DNA from: a virus
Strand: one strand, 5' to 3'
Virus record (IMG/VR): IMGVR_UViG_3300029923_000094
Coordinates: 1 to 26,396 of that record
Length of the DNA: 26,396 nt
The translations under genes were made by a program, and so were the position numbers. Below the pieces are notes generated by a model. It was not told the origin of the DNA, did no database searches, and saw only the letters and a list, made by a program, of their open reading frames with translations. Positions 1 through 8,204 of this stretch are shown here, one piece after another (the first letter of the stretch is position 1; every line of letters begins with the position of its first letter).

Positions 1-3000
1 TCGCAATAGTAGCTACTAAATCACGGCCTTTAACTCTGAATTCTCCACCTACTGCCACATTGTTTGATTTAAGCATCCCACGCAGTTTGTCTAACGGTGC
101 CACGACTTCCGGATTATTACTTGCCCCGGGATATTCACCCATAAGACCTAGCGTTGGCCCTGATATAACACCGCCATTAGCAAAAGGCATAACGCCTATT
201 CCCTGTGTTATAGTTGTTGCCGCGGCAACAAATCCCGCTGCTATTCCAAATCCGACGAAAGGTAATGACGCGTGAGCCGCAAAATATTCGGCGCTTGCCA
301 ATTCCATAAAAGACGCAGTAGCTAATTTATTCGCAACAATAACCGGTAAAATTGCTACAGCGGCAGCCGCCTGGGCAGCCGCATCTATGCCAGTAGCAGT
401 TGCCGTCGCACCAGTAGCTACAGCTTCCGCTGTTTTGGCCGCCGCGTGTGCCGTTGTAGCAGTAGTTAGCAAATTAATAATACCTACTATGGTACTAATG
501 CTTTCATACAATTGTATAAAACCATCTATAATCCCCGTAATCTTCTGCCAAGCATTTCCATTGCTGTTTAATGCACTAGTTATATTATTTATTCCGTCTC
601 CAAAACCTTTTATACCTTCCCAACCTTCTTTATATGTTGCAAAACTATGAGCCACCGTACTACGCCAACTTTCATACGTTCCTATAAGATTCTCAATATC
701 TTTGCGTTGATTCTCAGTAGGAGGATTGTTTACATCATTTAATTGCGTTTGTAAGTCTTTAATTTTCTCTTTTAATTCATCAATACCAATACCTCGTACT
801 TTTAGCTTAAATTCTTTACTGCTAAGGCCGCTAATCTGAGCTACTTCTTTTTGCATAGCTGGTATATCTATACCCCTCTGCAAAGCTTTTCTTTTAGCCT
901 CTAAAGCATCTATAGTTTTTTGGGTATTCTGAATTTCATCAGCGCTCTGTCTTTTTTGCAAATCGCCATAATAGTTAATAGCCTCATCTAAATCAAAAAT
1001 GCTATTAAGTGTAGATATATCTCCTGGCTTCTTTAAATCACTTTGTATATCATCCCATTTCTTTTTAAGATCGTCAAGTGCATTGATCTGGAGTTGTATT
1101 TTTGTTCTTTCTGCGGCCGTTGCTGTAGTAAGGGCCTCGTTGTAGTATGATAATTCTTGATTTAATTGTTCATAAGTCTTAATAGATTCTATCGGTATCG
1201 TCGTGTGACCGCTTCTTTCCATTTGCTTACGCAAATCTTCTAACCGCTTAATCTCCGTATCAATGGCGTATATAGACTCTGTATTGGCTGACTCACGTAG
1301 CGATTGTTGGTACTTAATTTCATTATCAACGTCTTGCAAGGTTTTTAATTCTGTCGGACGTTCCATAGAAGCTCTTAATAATTCTAAACGCTTAATCTCA
1401 CTATCTATTCCGGATATAGATTTTTTACTAGCTGTTTCACGCAAAGTCTGCTGATACTTAATTTCATTATCAACATCTTGCAGATTATTTAAAGATAATG
1501 GCCTTTCAGCCGCCTTTTGAGCTAGTTCAATAGCTTCCTTTTGTTTTGTCCATTTGGCAATTTTCTCACGGATTATTTTTTGTTCTTCCGTATTTTCTCC
1601 GGTAAGCTTTTTCTTATATATATCAATATTCGTTGATAATTGCTCATACGTTTTTGGATCCGCAACAGCAACCCTAGTTTTCTTTTTTGCATTTAGATCC
1701 GGTATTTTATCCGAACCCCTAACTTTAAATTTAATATTATTAGATTCTGTAACGGCACTCGATAATTGATTTTTGAGATTCTTAACCCCAGCGTTATTAG
1801 ATTTTATTTTAGCATTTACTTTATCTAAGTCACTGCTTCCTTTTACTTCTACCGTCGTGTAAATAGGCAGTATTTTACCGTCTCCGGCATTTACCTGTCC
1901 TGTTACTATATCTTTCGTTTCTTTTTTTGTACTGTATTTATTTTTATTACCCTCGTTATTATAGATAAGATTATGTGTCTCTTGTTCCTTCTGCGCAATC
2001 TGATTAGCTAAAATTCTAGTTTTAGCCTCTAAAACCATTTGTCGGCAGTATGCCTCACTATTTTTTATTAAAGCATTATACCAAGATGCTACACTAGAAA
2101 AATACCCCATCGTTTTACCGTAGGTATTATTCATTTCTTCGATAATAGTTTTTTCTTTTTGTTTAGACCCCCTGAAATCTTTAAGTCTTGCTATATCTAT
2201 CTCTAAAGCTGCTCTCGATTGTTGCAAAGCTTCTGTTTCTGCATTACGAGCGGCTTCAGTATCTTCTATTTTTTTCTTCGCCTTTTCTTCTTCACTCATA
2301 AATACCCCAGACGCATCTGCGGCCTTATTACTAGAGTTAACAAAATATTCAATCAGCATTGTAACTCCAGCTATGGCCGCACCTACTCCTGTAGATATCA
2401 TTAATCCTCTGAGCGCAATTTTAAAAGCCGTAGCTGTAAAAGCCCCAGATGTCATAGCAGCCGAAAAAATACGAGTAACTACAGCAGTTTGAGATGTACG
2501 CAAACCTAATAATATCATACTTACACTAGCGGCTTTATTTTTAAGGTCCCAAGCAGTAGTTGAAAAAATAAGGGCCTTAATACCCGCTGATAATTTAATA
2601 ACGGCTCCTAAAGCGATTGCGGACTGAGCTGCCATCGTAACAAATGGCAAGCCACCCTGCACCAGGCTTCCTAACTTATTTTTTATACCTGATATTTGAT
2701 TTTCTAATTGTTTCTGCTTTCCTATGTCGGTCTTACCTAATTCGGCATTCATATTACCGACATTATCCGTAATAATCTGAGCCAACATAGCCGCACGCTG
2801 ACTTTCATCGCCATACTTCATTACATGATCCTGAGCGTCGGTAAAAGTAATACCTACACGACGTAATGCTGTTGTCTGACCCTGCATGGCTTTACCCAGC
2901 ATATTACCGGCTGCATAGGCATCCTCTTGTGAAGCTTCTAAACCTCTTTGCTGCGCTATAAGATTATTCATAGCTGGTATCAAGGTTTCTAAACTCTTTC

Positions 3001-3415
3001 TTTGATTTAAAAAGGTCGCTAACTGCTGAGCTCCTCTTTTCTGAACTGTTCCACCTATAACACCTAGGTCCTTCTGCGCACTAATAAGATCTCTGATACT
3101 TTGTATATCAGCATCATTTGCATTCATACGCTGGTGCATTACCGTTATCAATTGCGTATCAGCCTGCTTTGCCGCGGTATAACCGGCTGTTAAGTCTTTC
3201 ATAGTAGCCTGCAATTGCACTAAACTACTTTGCATCTGATCAATACCAGTAGCTAAGGCAGCAAAATTAATTGCGTTTGTATTGAATTTCTGTGCCTCCA
3301 TCAAGGTAGAACTCAAGACCTTCTTTAAGCCGTCAGCGTCGTTGGCTAACTGCTTAAATCCCTTTCCGTCTCCGTCGAGCTTAAACGTTATTGATATGGT
3401 GCTTTTACCGGCCAT
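1..3415 (-). CDS. Phage tail tape measure protein (3' end outside window)
   Basis: One uninterrupted leftward frame of 1,138 codons starts at the ATG at 3415-3413 and is still open at base 1. Tape measure proteins set tail length and help DNA enter the cell. The N-terminal third is helical and Gln/Ala-rich, followed by hydrophobic Ala/Gly-rich segments, a long charged coiled-coil region with a 48-residue tandem duplication, and a second Ala-rich hydrophobic stretch. The last part carries a Gly-rich motif (FANGGVISGPTLG) followed by NPEVVAPLDKLRGML, which is typical of the C-terminal end of this family, so probably only a short piece is missing. It follows the tail assembly chaperone pair, the standard order in siphophages. 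By the usual rule of about 0.15 nm per residue the tail would be near 170 nm, which is inference. Confidence 0.9.
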   Translation of the reverse strand, partial: MAGKSTISITFKLDGDGKGFKQLANDADGLKKVLSSTLMEAQKFNTNAINFAALATGIDQMQSSLVQLQATMKDLTAGYTAAKQADTQLITVMHQRMNANDADIQSIRDLISAQKDLGVIGGTVQKRGAQQLATFLNQRKSLETLIPAMNNLIAQQRGLEASQEDAYAAGNMLGKAMQGQTTALRRVGITFTDAQDHVMKYGDESQRAAMLAQIITDNVGNMNAELGKTDIGKQKQLENQISGIKNKLGSLVQGGLPFVTMAAQSAIALGAVIKLSAGIKALIFSTTAWDLKNKAASVSMILLGLRTSQTAVVTRIFSAAMTSGAFTATAFKIALRGLMISTGVGAAIAGVTMLIEYFVNSSNKAADASGVFMSEEEKAKKKIEDTEAARNAETEALQQSRAALEIDIARLKDFRGSKQKEKTIIEEMNNTYGKTMGYFSSVASWYNALIKNSEAYCRQMVLEAKTRILANQIAQKEQETHNLIYNNEGNKNKYSTKKETKDIVTGQVNAGDGKILPIYTTVEVKGSSDLDKVNAKIKSNNAGVKNLKNQLSSAVTESNNIKFKVRGSDKIPDLNAKKKTRVAVADPKTYEQLSTNIDIYKKKLTGENTEEQKIIREKIAKWTKQKEAIELAQKAAERPLSLNNLQDVDNEIKYQQTLRETASKKSISGIDSEIKRLELLRASMERPTELKTLQDVDNEIKYQQSLRESANTESIYAIDTEIKRLEDLRKQMERSGHTTIPIESIKTYEQLNQELSYYNEALTTATAAERTKIQLQINALDDLKKKWDDIQSDLKKPGDISTLNSIFDLDEAINYYGDLQKRQSADEIQNTQKTIDALEAKRKALQRGIDIPAMQKEVAQISGLSSKEFKLKVRGIGIDELKEKIKDLQTQLNDVNNPPTENQRKDIENLIGTYESWRSTVAHSFATYKEGWEGIKGFGDGINNITSALNSNGNAWQKITGIIDGFIQLYESISTIVGIINLLTTATTAHAAAKTAEAVATGATATATGIDAAAQAAAAVAILPVIVANKLATASFMELASAEYFAAHASLPFVGFGIAAGFVAAATTITQGIGVMPFANGGVISGPTLGLMGEYPGASNNPEVVAPLDKLRGMLKSNNVAVGGEFRVKGRDLVATIA
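1199..1486 (-). repeat. 144-base tandem duplication inside the tape measure gene
   Basis: Two adjacent copies of 144 bases (48 codons), 1486-1343 and 1342-1199, encode closely matching segments that begin NLQDVDNEIKYQQTLRE and TLQDVDNEIKYQQSLRE, each continuing into (I/A)D(S/T)EIKRLE and ending in MER. The copies stay in frame, so the duplication lengthens the coiled-coil part by 48 residues. A shorter motif, KTYEQL, also occurs once before and once after the pair, which suggests a longer series of degenerate repeats in this part of the protein. Confidence 0.9.
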
Positions 3416-3426
3416 TGTAATAATTT

Positions 3427-3729
3427 TTATATTGTCTTACCTAACTTATTAAGTATCTTATCCATCCGTTCACGTTTCTCTTTCGATGTCATTTGCTTAG
3501 ATTCTGCGATACCGAATGTCTTTTTATCCCAGGCAAAAGGTAATAGTTTTTGCGCTGTAATTTTTTGTTTAACATGCGGCTGTATAGTAATCGTTGCTAA
3601 TAAACGTATACGTTCCCAATTTTCTTTATATTCGGCATCGCGAGTTTCTTGCCAAGCCTTGCAAACTGCTTCAAACTCTTCGGGCGTACATTTGCAAAAA
3701 TCTTCGTATGAGATATGGACACGACCCAA
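3427..3729 (-). CDS. Tail assembly chaperone, downstream (-1) frame
   Basis: This frame has no ATG near its beginning; the first possible start is a TTG at 3729. It is open upstream as far as the nine-A run at 3764-3772, where it lies exactly in the -1 frame of the preceding chaperone gene. Reading through by a -1 slip gives KPFEIIELLGIALGR followed by VHISYEDFCKCTPEEFEAV. That pattern (LG.ALGR....S.EDF...TP.EFEA) resembles the tail assembly chaperone family of gene transfer agents and siphophages (Phage_TAC type). It is therefore best read as the T part of a G/GT pair, made only as a fusion from 4073 to 3427 of roughly 215 residues. It sits directly before the tape measure gene, where such pairs always lie. 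Independent initiation at TTG cannot be excluded. Confidence 0.75.
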   Translation of the reverse strand: MGRVHISYEDFCKCTPEEFEAVCKAWQETRDAEYKENWERIRLLATITIQPHVKQKITAQKLLPFAWDKKTFGIAESKQMTSKEKRERMDKILNKLGKTI

Positions 3730-3749
3730 CGCGATGCCTAATAATTCAA

Positions 3750-4073
3750 TTATTTCAAAGGGCTTTTTTTTTGTCCCTTATTTTTATCTTCAGTTTCTGA
3801 TTTCTGTGCTGATTCTTGTATAGCCTGACTCCATACTGTCATATCTTCCGGTGAAATACTATCCGCGAAATCTATTATAGATAGATTAAAATCGACACCG
3901 TCATGTTTACACGCAGATACTATACAACACCACAAGTAAATACACAAATCGCTAAATCCACCATCGATGTCTGTGACTTCTTTGCCGGTTTCATTTTTAA
4001 AACGAAGCATAGCCCCCATAGTTGGCCTACAAGGGTATGCTTTTCCGTCAATAGTTATTTCTATTTTCATCAT
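3750..4073 (-). CDS. Tail assembly chaperone, upstream (G-like) frame
   Basis: A 107-residue protein beginning MMKIEITIDGKAYPCRPTMG, with a short beta-strand start and the core ML.FK.ETGKEVTD followed by a helical Leu/Cys-rich middle and a Lys-rich tail. This layout matches small chaperones that bind the tape measure protein during tail assembly. It starts 4 bases after the tail tube gene's stop. Its last codons carry the nine-A slippery run, so a minority of ribosomes should continue into the next frame to make the longer GT-like product. The family call rests on motif layout and gene order; sequence identity in these chaperones is low. Confidence 0.75.
   Translation of the reverse strand: MMKIEITIDGKAYPCRPTMGAMLRFKNETGKEVTDIDGGFSDLCIYLWCCIVSACKHDGVDFNLSIIDFADSISPEDMTVWSQAIQESAQKSETEDKNKGQKKSPLK
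3764..3772 (-). promoter_or_regulatory. Slippery A9 run, likely programmed -1 frameshift site
   Basis: The minus strand has nine consecutive A. In the upstream gene they are read CAA AAA AAA AGC, which contains the classic A AAA AAA heptamer in the right phase for a -1 slip. After the slip the next codons are AAG CCC TTT GAA and the downstream chaperone frame is open. The zero frame stops shortly after, at the TAA at 3752-3750. A weak hairpin (AATAAT, loop TGA, ATTATT; 3754-3740) begins 9 bases after the run and might stimulate slipping, but its stem is all A-T. Confidence 0.75.
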
Positions 4074-4077
4074 AGTC

Positions 4078-4551
4078 TTATGGTGCTACTACTGTATTTT
4101 CCGTGATAGCCGTTTCATCCAATGTATCAGGCTCTCCGTCATTGTCAAGTGAAATACTATAAGTGCTATCATCCTGAGCAGGATCAACACGCTCCAGAGA
4201 TGCGATAACGAAGTTGCCTACAAGATAAGGCTTATCGCTATTTTCTCTTTCCATACATTTTACCTCTATGCTCTTTCCGGCTTTCCAGGCTACGAATAAT
4301 TCCTTATACCCGGCTTCGGTTTCGTCGTAGAAGTTAAGACCTTCTGCGGAAATAGAAATACTAAGGCCTGTAACGCCCTTGCCCTTCCATAGTCCAGCGG
4401 AAATACCCTTATTAGCTACCGGTTTTACGGCGCGGTCTTTCGTTTCAGAACTAAGAGTAGTAGTATGTGTGGTACAGTGCCCGCAAGCTTTCCCCGCTAG
4501 GTACAGTAGCATATCACTACCGTTACAATAACCTGATTTTGTTGTACTCAT
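4078..4551 (-). CDS. Major tail tube protein (TP901-1 type)
   Basis: A 157-residue protein that forms the stacked rings of the tail tube. Its start (MLLYLAGKACGHCTTHTTT, residues 14-32, then SSETKDRA) is the typical opening of TP901-1-family major tail proteins, followed by a central segment KGKGVTGLSISISAEGLNF and YKELFVAWKAGK, and a C-terminal half (SIEVKCMER..., YLVGNFVIASLE) that fits the same fold. The ATG at 4551 follows an A/T-only leader typical of Bacteroidetes initiation. It lies between the tail terminator and the tail assembly chaperones, which is the usual position. Confidence 0.85.
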   Translation of the reverse strand: MSTTKSGYCNGSDMLLYLAGKACGHCTTHTTTLSSETKDRAVKPVANKGISAGLWKGKGVTGLSISISAEGLNFYDETEAGYKELFVAWKAGKSIEVKCMERENSDKPYLVGNFVIASLERVDPAQDDSTYSISLDNDGEPDTLDETAITENTVVAP

Positions 4552-4569
4552 TTTTTTAATTTTTAATTT

Positions 4570-4965
4570 TTATATTTTAACACTGAACACTAATTGCTGT
4601 ACGTAGGCATCATCTTGCCAAGCTTCTTCGCTATCACTAAGTGTGCAGCTACGCATAGTCAAGCCATCTAATTCTCCTTGCGCATAATCTAAAGAAGCTC
4701 TTACCGCTTCTGCCATTTCTACGCCATCTTTATATTTATCAGTAAAGCATAAAACTTCTATCTGTACGGTGTCTGCGCCGGGTTGCTTTGTCTTGTTCGG
4801 ATTATGTTCTAAAGACGTACGTCTATATAATATATAGGGCAATACCGCTGTATCAGTAGCGACAGGAAATATGTTTGTAGTTATATTCCTAACGATCTCA
4901 TCCTCTAATAGTATTGCACGTATAATACTACCTGCGCTTAATGATGTTTTTTTACTTGCAACCAT
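4570..4965 (-). CDS. Tail terminator / tail completion protein (DUF3168-like)
   Basis: A 131-residue protein with an N-terminal helix (AGSIIRAILLEDEIVRNI), then PVATDTAVLPYILYRRTS and a beta-strand with VQIEVLCFTDKYKDG, followed by a helix MAEAVRASLDYAQ and a final strand VQQLVFSVKI. This order is that of DUF3168 and other tail terminators, which cap the tail tube at the head-proximal end. Its ATG at 4965 overlaps the end of the gp10-like gene by 14 bases, which suggests coupled translation. Confidence 0.75.
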   Translation of the reverse strand: MVASKKTSLSAGSIIRAILLEDEIVRNITTNIFPVATDTAVLPYILYRRTSLEHNPNKTKQPGADTVQIEVLCFTDKYKDGVEMAEAVRASLDYAQGELDGLTMRSCTLSDSEEAWQDDAYVQQLVFSVKI

Positions 4966-5476
4966 ACTTTTCAGCTATCTTTTGTACATTATTAATAACT
5001 TCATTCTGTAGATTCTCCGTTACGCTATCTCTTACATCAGAAAGAGTTTGACGCATAAATCCGTATCGTTTCATCCTACCCGTAGCGTGCCCTTTTCTTG
5101 CACGCATATAGATCTTTGTTTTACTTTTTGTTTGCCTAGGCGCAGTTCCTTCTTCTGCCCAGATAAGTATTGGCTTTTTAAGACCCTGGCGGTTTTTATG
5201 AAATCCGTAATCTTTACCACCACTCTTAGTAGCTTTCTTAGTACCTATAGTAACACGAAAACCAGAAGTACGTTTAAAGACAATAGCCCTAACTCCGCTT
5301 TCCATATCCTTATCGGTTCGGATGCTTCCGCGCAGATTGTTTAATGCCGTCTTACGCACTTGGTTTGCTTCTCTCCGAAAAGCCCCTTTAAGTGCCTGCA
5401 GCCTCTGCTTTACGTCCATTTCAGCGAATAACCGCTGCAAATTATTATCGTCGTATGTTATAGCGCTTTGTCCCAT
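4952..5476 (-). CDS. HK97 gp10-like tail/connector protein
   Basis: A basic 174-residue protein. It has an N-terminal helical part (NLQRLFAEMDVKQRLQALKGAFRREANQVRKTA), a middle with VRAIVFKRTSGFRVTIGTKK, a segment PILIWAEEGTAPRQTKSK and a C-terminal helix. The pattern of an early helix with R.EA..VRK, then a strand and W.EEGT.PR, is that of the HK97 gp10 family of neck/tail proteins. I place the start at the ATG at 5476, which shares one base with the stop of the head-closure gene (TAATG). A TTG 21 bases upstream would add seven residues but is a less likely start. Confidence 0.75.
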   Translation of the reverse strand: MGQSAITYDDNNLQRLFAEMDVKQRLQALKGAFRREANQVRKTALNNLRGSIRTDKDMESGVRAIVFKRTSGFRVTIGTKKATKSGGKDYGFHKNRQGLKKPILIWAEEGTAPRQTKSKTKIYMRARKGHATGRMKRYGFMRQTLSDVRDSVTENLQNEVINNVQKIAEKYGCK

Positions 5477-5796
5477 TATTCGTTTACTCTTACACAAATT
5501 AAAGTATTCATACCACGATCGATGTTAGGTATAATATTTGTTATGGTATAAAGATAGCCGCCTTTCTGCTGTAGTCTCCAATTTTCTTGTATCGGATGCG
5601 CATCACGTATATTAAATTCGGCATTATAGTCTGGAAAATGTTCACCTACTTCCTCACTACGGTGACCCGTAGCTTTGCTACGTTCTGCATGCACGGTCCG
5701 AGTAACTACATATTCTGTAGCCTCTTCTCCGTACTCATTCGTAGTCTTTTTTGGCTCTAATAGCGTAATGCTATATTTCATTCTACCAGCTTGCAT
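5476..5796 (-). CDS. Head-tail joining / head closure protein
   Basis: A 106-residue protein starting MQAGRMKYSITLLEPKKT, then EYGEEATEYVVTRTVHAERSKATG, and a C-terminal strand pair (GYLYTITNIIPNIDRGMNTLICVR). This matches the SPP1 gp16/HK97 gp9-like head-tail joining family: aGr....it...p....d.yGe....w....t..A......g, then a strand with Y.I..i......r...l...c. It closes the connector after packaging. The gene lies between the connector and the gp10-like gene, the standard order. Confidence 0.8.
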   Translation of the reverse strand: MQAGRMKYSITLLEPKKTTNEYGEEATEYVVTRTVHAERSKATGHRSEEVGEHFPDYNAEFNIRDAHPIQENWRLQQKGGYLYTITNIIPNIDRGMNTLICVRVNE

Positions 5797-5810
5797 TTTC
5801 TATGTGTTTG

Positions 5811-6134
5811 TTATGTTGGCGTAATGTCATCCACTAACTTACGATAAGGTTTAATTAAGGCCTGTAGTGTGTCTGGAACTTCATACATTTGTGTAGTACT
5901 AACACTTTCTCTCTGGTTATACCAGTGTGCGGCTAACACCATTATAGCATGCTGTAGGGTTGACGGAAATGTTCCTTTACCCATTTCTGTTAATTCCGAT
6001 TCTGAACGATTCGTAGCATTAATAACGCTTTCTTGGGCAGCATCTATAAGATGCTGTAAATACGTATCATCGTCGGCGAAATCATCCGATCTAACATGCT
6101 TTTTAAAAATTTCCAAACTTACTACGCTGGCCAT
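5811..6134 (-). CDS. Head-tail connector (gp6-like)
   Basis: A 107-residue, mainly helical protein with the phage connector signature: MASVVSLEIFKKHVR, then DDDTYLQHLIDAAQESVINA, and a long helix TLQHAIMVLAAHWYNQRES followed by PDTLQALIKPYRK. In HK97-type phages this adaptor forms a ring below the portal. It lies directly after the capsid gene and before the head-closure gene. The 32-base gap upstream holds no recognisable site. Confidence 0.85.
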   Translation of the reverse strand: MASVVSLEIFKKHVRSDDFADDDTYLQHLIDAAQESVINATNRSESELTEMGKGTFPSTLQHAIMVLAAHWYNQRESVSTTQMYEVPDTLQALIKPYRKLVDDITPT

Positions 6135-6166
6135 AATTAAATCCTAACTTTAAATTTATGTATTAC

Positions 6167-7474
6167 TTACACCGCAGGTACTACCTTACCAAGTTTAAAC
6201 GCCTCCTTTCGCAGTGTCTTAGTACCGTAATCGGTATTAAGTACAAAATCTACCGCGTCCTTACGTGCCTGGCTGTATGGATCCACGATAAAACGTAGGG
6301 TGCCAAACAAACCCATAGGCTGGTATCTCCAGTCGCCTAATCCGATGTACTCAGTTACTACAGTAACCTTAGCAATTTTGCCACCAACCGGAGTAGTAAT
6401 ATCGGCCAAAGCGTGTCCTACTGAATCCCCTGTTACTTCGTATGTAACTGCATCGCCCTCTACTAATGTATAAGGTGCCCAGGCGTTAGTACTTCCTGCC
6501 GTGTATTTCTGATAAGATATAACACGCGGACTAATAACGTTAGTCGTGTAGACAGGTAAACCACACATTACGTGATTCTGAGCCATCGGAATGTAGACAC
6601 CCGAACTATTAATTGGGGTACCCTCCAAAATAGCTTCTAGGCTCTTACTCATAATCCAACAAAGATGCTCGCCGTCAATTCCGGTACTAAGCACAGCTGC
6701 TTTCATTTTGGAATTAAGCTGCGTAAATGTAGGTACAGACGAAAGTGCTACCGCGTTATCTACCAATCCTACAAAAGGCCCAACCAAATTAGTAGCGCCA
6801 TTTACCTTTGTTGTGCTGAACAAGATCTTATTAAGCAGCAAACGGATAGACATTGGCATGATTTCGCGGATAATAGTTTCCAAGATCCCTACACTTTGAT
6901 TCAGCGATTGATTAGTTACAGGTATAGCAATACCCATGCGCTCAGGAGCTGCCTGCATCTTGCTGAATGGTATCTTAGTGTCGCCAAGTGCCACGCCCTC
7001 ACCAGCAATCTGCGCTTCTACCATTTCATACATAGGCCAAACGTAGTCACCAGCCAAGCCAGTTGGCATCGACAAACCTACTTTGTCCAAAATAAAGCCC
7101 TCTGTCAGCGGCTTTAGGATATCTTGTATATTAAGCGGTACTGTAGCGCCGCTGGTAATATCAGATACCATCATCAGATCGCGGACAAAAACAAGTTCTG
7201 TTTTCTTTCCGTTTGTAGCGTTTTCACGAATAATCTTAATAGCATCCTCGCGGGCGTTAGGATTTTCGCGTAAATGCTCCGCTGTCGCAGCCTGCATTTT
7301 CATACTAAGCAACTGATTTTCGCGCGCCAGGGTTTCGTACTCTTTGGTTTCGCCCTCGGTACGCTCGCGCTGCTCCTTTTCGCACGTATCAGCCATTTCG
7401 GTGATACGATCGCAGTTCGCTTGATATTGGTTAACCAATTCGCGAACATTCAAAGTTTTCTTTTCTTTTGGCAT
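6167..7474 (-). CDS. Major capsid protein, HK97 fold
   Basis: A 435-residue capsid protein. Residues 1-100 are Glu/Gln/Arg-rich and helical (the scaffold-like delta domain expected to be cut off by the neighbouring protease). After residue ~100 comes the HK97 core: PLNIQDILKPLTEGFIL, GDYVWPMYEM, the E-loop-like segment with KIPFSKMQAAPERMGIAIP, a spine helix ILETIIREIM, and later a C-terminal part with WRYQPMGLFGTLRFIVDPYSQARKDAV. Position after the protease and portal supports the call. This stretch is more GC-rich than the tail genes, common for highly expressed structural genes. Confidence 0.93.
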   Translation of the reverse strand: MPKEKKTLNVRELVNQYQANCDRITEMADTCEKEQRERTEGETKEYETLARENQLLSMKMQAATAEHLRENPNAREDAIKIIRENATNGKKTELVFVRDLMMVSDITSGATVPLNIQDILKPLTEGFILDKVGLSMPTGLAGDYVWPMYEMVEAQIAGEGVALGDTKIPFSKMQAAPERMGIAIPVTNQSLNQSVGILETIIREIMPMSIRLLLNKILFSTTKVNGATNLVGPFVGLVDNAVALSSVPTFTQLNSKMKAAVLSTGIDGEHLCWIMSKSLEAILEGTPINSSGVYIPMAQNHVMCGLPVYTTNVISPRVISYQKYTAGSTNAWAPYTLVEGDAVTYEVTGDSVGHALADITTPVGGKIAKVTVVTEYIGLGDWRYQPMGLFGTLRFIVDPYSQARKDAVDFVLNTDYGTKTLRKEAFKLGKVVPAV

Positions 7475-7505
7475 TTTCTAAAACTTTTATTGTTAAACAT
7501 TGTCG

Positions 7506-8204
7506 TTAAATTATATGCCCGGCAGCGCGGCGCATTTCGCGCACCTGCTCGCGCATTTTCGTTGTTTTTTCTTTGTCGTCCTGCTGCTGAGGCTTAGCCG
7601 ATTCATGCAATTTACTAGCAAAGTCGCGGGCTTCCACAGAAGTGTCCGGATATGCCGGATCGGCCGCGAGTGTAAAATCGTAAATTCCCGTGACTGCCTT
7701 AACGTTATAGGTGATCATAGTTACACCATTGACTACATTAGCGGCACGTTCTACGCAGGCGTCATCATAATAGCGCGTACTAAACATAAAACTACATCCT
7801 GCGATGTCGCCGCGGCGTATCAGTTCCAAAGCTTTGTCCCCGTCGGTAGTATTTGGCGCCTCAAACTCAAAGCTAACTCCCTTATCATCCACATTGTATT
7901 TTAATGTCCCCTGTCCCTTGTTACTACGCGCCAATATCAACTGTCTGTCATGGAACATAGTAAACTTAATGTCCTGCCCATCTAACAGTTCTTTGGTTAT
8001 CGCTTCTTTGGCTATTACTTCGCGCGCCTCACTTTCATCATCGCACCAAATCGGATTAGATGGCACACCAAAAAGTATAGCATAACCGGTAATAGTTCTG
8101 CTGGGTTCTTCACCCGCACCAGCTTCGCGTATCTGTACGTCGCTACAGGTATGCAGCATCCTTATTACTACTTTGTCTTTATTATTCTTTGTTTCCATCA
8201 CCAT
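7506..8204 (-). CDS. HK97-type prohead maturation protease (S78)
   Basis: A 232-residue serine protease that matures the procapsid. The opening SRTITGYAILFGVPS (residues 35-49) is typical of the family. The catalytic His is in FHD (H85) and the nucleophile is the Ser in GCSF (S138), with the usual spacing between them. The C-terminal ~50 residues (AKPQQQDDKEKTTKMREQ...) are charged and probably disordered. The start at 8204 overlaps the portal gene's end by 23 bases; ATG codons at 8204 and 8198 are both possible. Confidence 0.9.
   Translation of the reverse strand: MVMETKNNKDKVVIRMLHTCSDVQIREAGAGEEPSRTITGYAILFGVPSNPIWCDDESEAREVIAKEAITKELLDGQDIKFTMFHDRQLILARSNKGQGTLKYNVDDKGVSFEFEAPNTTDGDKALELIRRGDIAGCSFMFSTRYYDDACVERAANVVNGVTMITYNVKAVTGIYDFTLAADPAYPDTSVEARDFASKLHESAKPQQQDDKEKTTKMREQVREMRRAAGHII

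Noticed and set aside
6665-7117. 150-codon + strand frame opposite the capsid gene
   Set aside because: It is an antisense shadow of the capsid gene, with Cys/His/Arg-rich translation lacking any motif.
7500-7904. 134-codon + strand frame opposite the protease
   Set aside because: The opposite strand carries the HK97 protease with His85 and Ser138; the + frame shows no domain.
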